A DNA stretch of 64,000 nucleotides, taken from an uncultured Flavobacteriales bacterium. GTDB taxonomy: Bacteria; Bacteroidota; Bacteroidia; Flavobacteriales; Flavobacteriaceae. Both the position numbers and the translations under genes were made by a program. Where the stretch lies: assembly GCA_913058295.1 (NCBI GenBank), contig CAJXRD010000005.1:1-64000 (forward strand). Reading direction: 5' to 3'. The notes beneath the pieces are model-generated. The model had not been told where the DNA came from. It made no database searches and worked only from the letters and a program-made list of their open reading frames with translations. Positions 61,538 through 64,000 of this stretch are shown here, piece after piece; position 1 is the stretch's first letter; every line of letters begins with the position of its first letter.

Positions 61538-62080
61538 ATGAAACGATATATAATATTAAGCCTTATGCTTTCCTTTTTCAATAAATCTATTGCACAAAAC
61601 AAGCCAATAGCATCTGTTTATGAGATTCAAATAAATCAATTAAATGGAGAACCATTAGATTTATCTTTATACAAAGACAAGTATATTTTATTTGTAAATG
61701 TAGCTTCTGAATGCGGTTTTACAGGTCAATATGAAGATTTACAAAAGCTATACAGCACCTATATCGAAAACTTGATGATTATTGGGGTTCCTAGTAATCA
61801 ATTTGGGGCACAGGAACCAGGAACTGCAGAAGAGATACAAACCTTTTGTAAAGCAAATTACGGAGTTACTTTTATAATGACTGAAAAAATTGATGTTAAA
61901 GGTGATAATCAGCATCCACTTTATAAATGGTTAACCGATAAATCTAAAAACGGGAATACAAATTCTACTGTAAAATGGAATTTTCAGAAATATTTAATTG
62001 GGAAAGATGGAGAGCTTATAGATTATTATTATTCCATTACAAAACCCTTAAGTAGCAAAATCACAAAACACATTATATAA
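61538..62080 (+). CDS. Exported glutathione-peroxidase-like protein
   Basis: 180 residues. Signal peptide to 20 (NKSIAQ). Redox residue C59 in VNVASECGFTGQYEDLQ, Gln in VPSNQFGAQEPG, Trp in VKWNFQKYLIGKDGE: the Cys-Gln-Trp set of thiol peroxidases. Export places it in the periplasm, where it would reduce peroxides with thioredoxin-type donors. It starts 3 bp after the SDR gene. Confidence 0.92.
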   Translation: MKRYIILSLMLSFFNKSIAQNKPIASVYEIQINQLNGEPLDLSLYKDKYILFVNVASECGFTGQYEDLQKLYSTYIENLMIIGVPSNQFGAQEPGTAEEIQTFCKANYGVTFIMTEKIDVKGDNQHPLYKWLTDKSKNGNTNSTVKWNFQKYLIGKDGELIDYYYSITKPLSSKITKHII

Positions 62081-62089
62081 TTTTATAAA

Positions 62090-62551
62090 ATGAAACTTTA
62101 CTCTCTAATTATAATCTCCTTACTTATTAATTTTGGTGCATTAGCATTAGGGGGATGGTTAATGAATGATGGACCAATGACAGAATGGTACATAAATTTA
62201 AACCAAGCCCCATGGACTCCACCGGGATGGGTTTTTGGAGTAGCTTGGACTATCATAATGATTTGTTTTTCAGTATTTTTCGCATTCTTATATAAATTAT
62301 CACTTAATCTAAATTTAATCCTATTATTCTCCATTCAATTATTTTTAAATATAATTTGGAATTACGTTTTCTTTAACCAACACTTCATTGGTTTAGGACT
62401 AATTGTAATTATTTGTTTAACTATAATTATTGGTGTGTTTTTATTTTCATATCATAAAGACTTAGGCCTTAAAAGTTTGCTAATTCTGCCGTACCTATTT
62501 TGGCTACTTATTGCTACTTCCTTAAATGCTTATATTTTTTTAAATAACTAA
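62090..62551 (+). CDS. tspO: TspO/MBR (tryptophan-rich sensory) protein
   Basis: 153 residues, five membrane helices. The family signature WYINLNQAPWTPPGWVFGVAWTIIMI (about 33-58) is intact, and the middle has IQLFLNIIWNYVFFNQ. TspO proteins bind porphyrins and respond to oxidative or light stress. Neighbouring photolyase and peroxidase fit that role. It starts 9 bp after the peroxidase gene. Confidence 0.93.
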   Translation: MKLYSLIIISLLINFGALALGGWLMNDGPMTEWYINLNQAPWTPPGWVFGVAWTIIMICFSVFFAFLYKLSLNLNLILLFSIQLFLNIIWNYVFFNQHFIGLGLIVIICLTIIIGVFLFSYHKDLGLKSLLILPYLFWLLIATSLNAYIFLNN

Positions 62552-62577
62552 AAAAATATTATTACCTGATAATTCTT

Positions 62578-63888
62578 ATGAAACAAGCAATAAATATTTT
62601 TTGGTTTCGTCGTGACTTAAGAATTAATGACAATATTGGTTTATATCAGGCCTTACAGAGTAACGCAAAGACACTACCCATTTTTATTTTTGATTCTGAT
62701 ATTTTAGATCAATTTAATAAAGATGACCCAAGAATAACTTTTATACACGAAAGTCTACTTTCTATAAAACAGGAATTACAAGAAAAGTATAAAAGTGACA
62801 TTCTATTATATCATGGAAAACCTATTGATATATTCAAGGAAATAACATCAAATTACACTGTTAGCAACGTATTTACAAATCGTGATTACGAGCCCTATGC
62901 GATAAAAAGAGACAATACCATAGAAGCCTACCTCTTAAGAAAGAACATTGCATTTACATCTTTTAAAGACCATGTTATTTTTGAGAAAAATGAAATTACT
63001 AAAGAGGATGGCAAGCCATATAAAGTATATACTCCTTATATGAAAAAATGGAAAACTACTTTTAAAACTAACCTTATAAAGTATTATGAAACAAAACCAT
63101 ATTTAAACCAATTGGTTAAAATAAAACAAACTAATTTTCAATTAGAAGATTATGGTTATGTAAAATCGACTCAAAAAATAAAAAAACTAAAAAATATTTC
63201 CATTATTATTCAGAACTATGATGCATCAAAAGATTTTCTATATGAAGACAGTACTACTAGAGTTGGGCCTCATATACGATTTGGATTAATAAGCATCAGA
63301 GAGTTAGTTCAAATGTCCATTACAGCTAACAATGAAACATTTTTTAAAGAACTAGTTTGGAGAGAATTTTTTATTCAAATTTTATGGCATTTCCCTGAAA
63401 CAATTACCAAAAGTTTTAAACCTTTATACGATACCATAAAATGGAGAAATAATAAAATGGAATTTAACGCTTGGTGTGAAGGTAATACTGGTTACCCTAT
63501 CGTGGATGCTGGTATGAGACAATTAAACAAAACTGGTTTTATGAATAATAGAGTTCGTATGGTAGCCGCTAGTTTTCTTTGTAAGCATCTATTAATCGAC
63601 TGGCGTTGGGGAGAAGCATATTTTGCTGCAAGATTACACGATTATGAAATGGCGAGTAATATAGGTAATTGGCAATGGGTTGCTGGTAGTGGAGCAGATG
63701 CGGCACCTTATTTTAGAATTTTTAACCCGATAACACAATTAAAGAAATTTGATAAAAATTTAGATTATGTGAAAAAGTGGGTGAATAATTATAATGACTC
63801 AAGTTATCCTCCACAAATAGTAGACCATAAATTTGCAAGAGAGAGATGCCTAAAAACCTATAAAGAAGCAATAAATAGTTCCAATTAA
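62578..63888 (+). CDS. Class I DNA photolyase/cryptochrome family protein
   Basis: 436 residues. N-terminal antenna domain starts IFWFRRDLRINDN. The FAD-binding region has TRVGPHIRFGLISIREL, WREFFIQILWHFP, NTGYPIVDAGMRQLNKTGFMNNRVRM and ASNIGNWQWVAGSGADAAPYFRIFNP, conserved in CPD photolyases. It probably repairs UV-induced pyrimidine dimers with blue light; a signalling cryptochrome is possible. It ends the operon, 26 bp after tspO. Confidence 0.93.
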   Translation: MKQAINIFWFRRDLRINDNIGLYQALQSNAKTLPIFIFDSDILDQFNKDDPRITFIHESLLSIKQELQEKYKSDILLYHGKPIDIFKEITSNYTVSNVFTNRDYEPYAIKRDNTIEAYLLRKNIAFTSFKDHVIFEKNEITKEDGKPYKVYTPYMKKWKTTFKTNLIKYYETKPYLNQLVKIKQTNFQLEDYGYVKSTQKIKKLKNISIIIQNYDASKDFLYEDSTTRVGPHIRFGLISIRELVQMSITANNETFFKELVWREFFIQILWHFPETITKSFKPLYDTIKWRNNKMEFNAWCEGNTGYPIVDAGMRQLNKTGFMNNRVRMVAASFLCKHLLIDWRWGEAYFAARLHDYEMASNIGNWQWVAGSGADAAPYFRIFNPITQLKKFDKNLDYVKKWVNNYNDSSYPPQIVDHKFARERCLKTYKEAINSSN

Positions 63889-63926
63889 AATAATTTGCCA
63901 TAAGCATTGCATATGGCATATTTTAG

Positions 63927-64000
63927 TCGGGATGAGAGGATTCGAACCTCCGATCTCTGGTCCCCCAGACCAGCACTTTAAACCGGACTAAGCTACATCC
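63927..64000 (-). tRNA. tRNA-Pro (GGG), 5' end cut by the window edge
   Basis: On the minus strand GGATGTAGCTTAGTCCGG begins the gene, missing about two bases. The anticodon stem-loop CTGGT-CTGGGGG-ACCAG gives anticodon GGG. The T-arm GGTTCGAATCC and acceptor CATCCCG with discriminator A end at 63927. The CCA end is not encoded. Confidence 0.93.

Overview
This 64-kb window is chromosomal DNA of a Bacteroidota bacterium, almost certainly a member of the Flavobacteriaceae. The evidence is the low G+C content, A-rich translation starts without Shine-Dalgarno sequences, -7 boxes of the Bacteroidota form TAnnTTTG, type IX secretion sorting tails (YPNP...GVYF), a TonB receptor with a carboxypeptidase-regulatory domain, menaquinone synthesis (MenB), and family proteins such as DUF6090, 2TM, DUF2141 and head-GIN (DUF2807). 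Nothing points to a phage, plasmid or large genomic island. Most of it is ordinary chromosome with tight operons.

Layout. 1-1.4 kb: a telomere-like TTAGGTG microsatellite and degenerate repeats around a secreted cyclophilin. 1.4-4.5 kb: chromate transporter, GNAT, exported PNPOx-like protein, VOC protein. 5.3-7.1 kb: two tandem DUF6090 membrane proteins preceded by a decayed third 5' end and hairpins. 7.1-12.6 kb: a metabolic run including an amidohydrolase-NTF2 fusion, an iodotyrosine-deiodinase-like nitroreductase and a LytTR membrane regulator. 12.6-19.3 kb: uvrA, a LOG protein and an M1-peptidase-like protein fused to a beta barrel that lacks the zinc motif. 19.3-27.4 kb: keto-acid and amino-acid metabolism (fused branched-chain E1, asnB, menB, a four-subunit 2-oxoacid:ferredoxin oxidoreductase). 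27.6-31.4 kb: C1 peptidase, MFS transporter, MltF-like transglycosylase. 31.4-37.7 kb (minus): LytTR/LytS two-component system with three 2TM domains, then DUF2141 and a TonB receptor. 37.9-46.4 kb: mixed housekeeping genes, an ECF sigma factor with a probable membrane partner, and OxyR. 46.7-50.9 kb: DUF4870/PadR/PspC/GIN envelope-stress-like operon. 51-58.6 kb: adenine deaminase, a GIY-YIG gene embedded in palindromic repeats, trxB, acs, an RhlE-like helicase. 58.9-63.9 kb: a compact TetR/ABC1 kinase/SDR/glutathione peroxidase/TspO/photolyase operon, then tRNA-Pro at the edge.

The best candidate for an undescribed system is in front of asnB (21846-21951). A 14-codon leader encodes MFYSNINNNFNNTP, with six Asn codons. 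It is followed 3 nt after its stop by a strand that can pair with either arm of a strong intrinsic terminator, and then by asparagine synthetase. This has every element of a classic ribosome-mediated transcription attenuator that senses asparagine. Other items of interest are the swapped TPP/Mg ligand motif in the fused E1, the intact halotyrosine-binding triad in the nitroreductase, the repeat-bracketed GIY-YIG gene, and a palindromic operator candidate in front of the photo-oxidative-stress operon.

All assignments come from reading motifs by eye. No database search was possible, so family names are recognition calls and substrate-level claims are inference.
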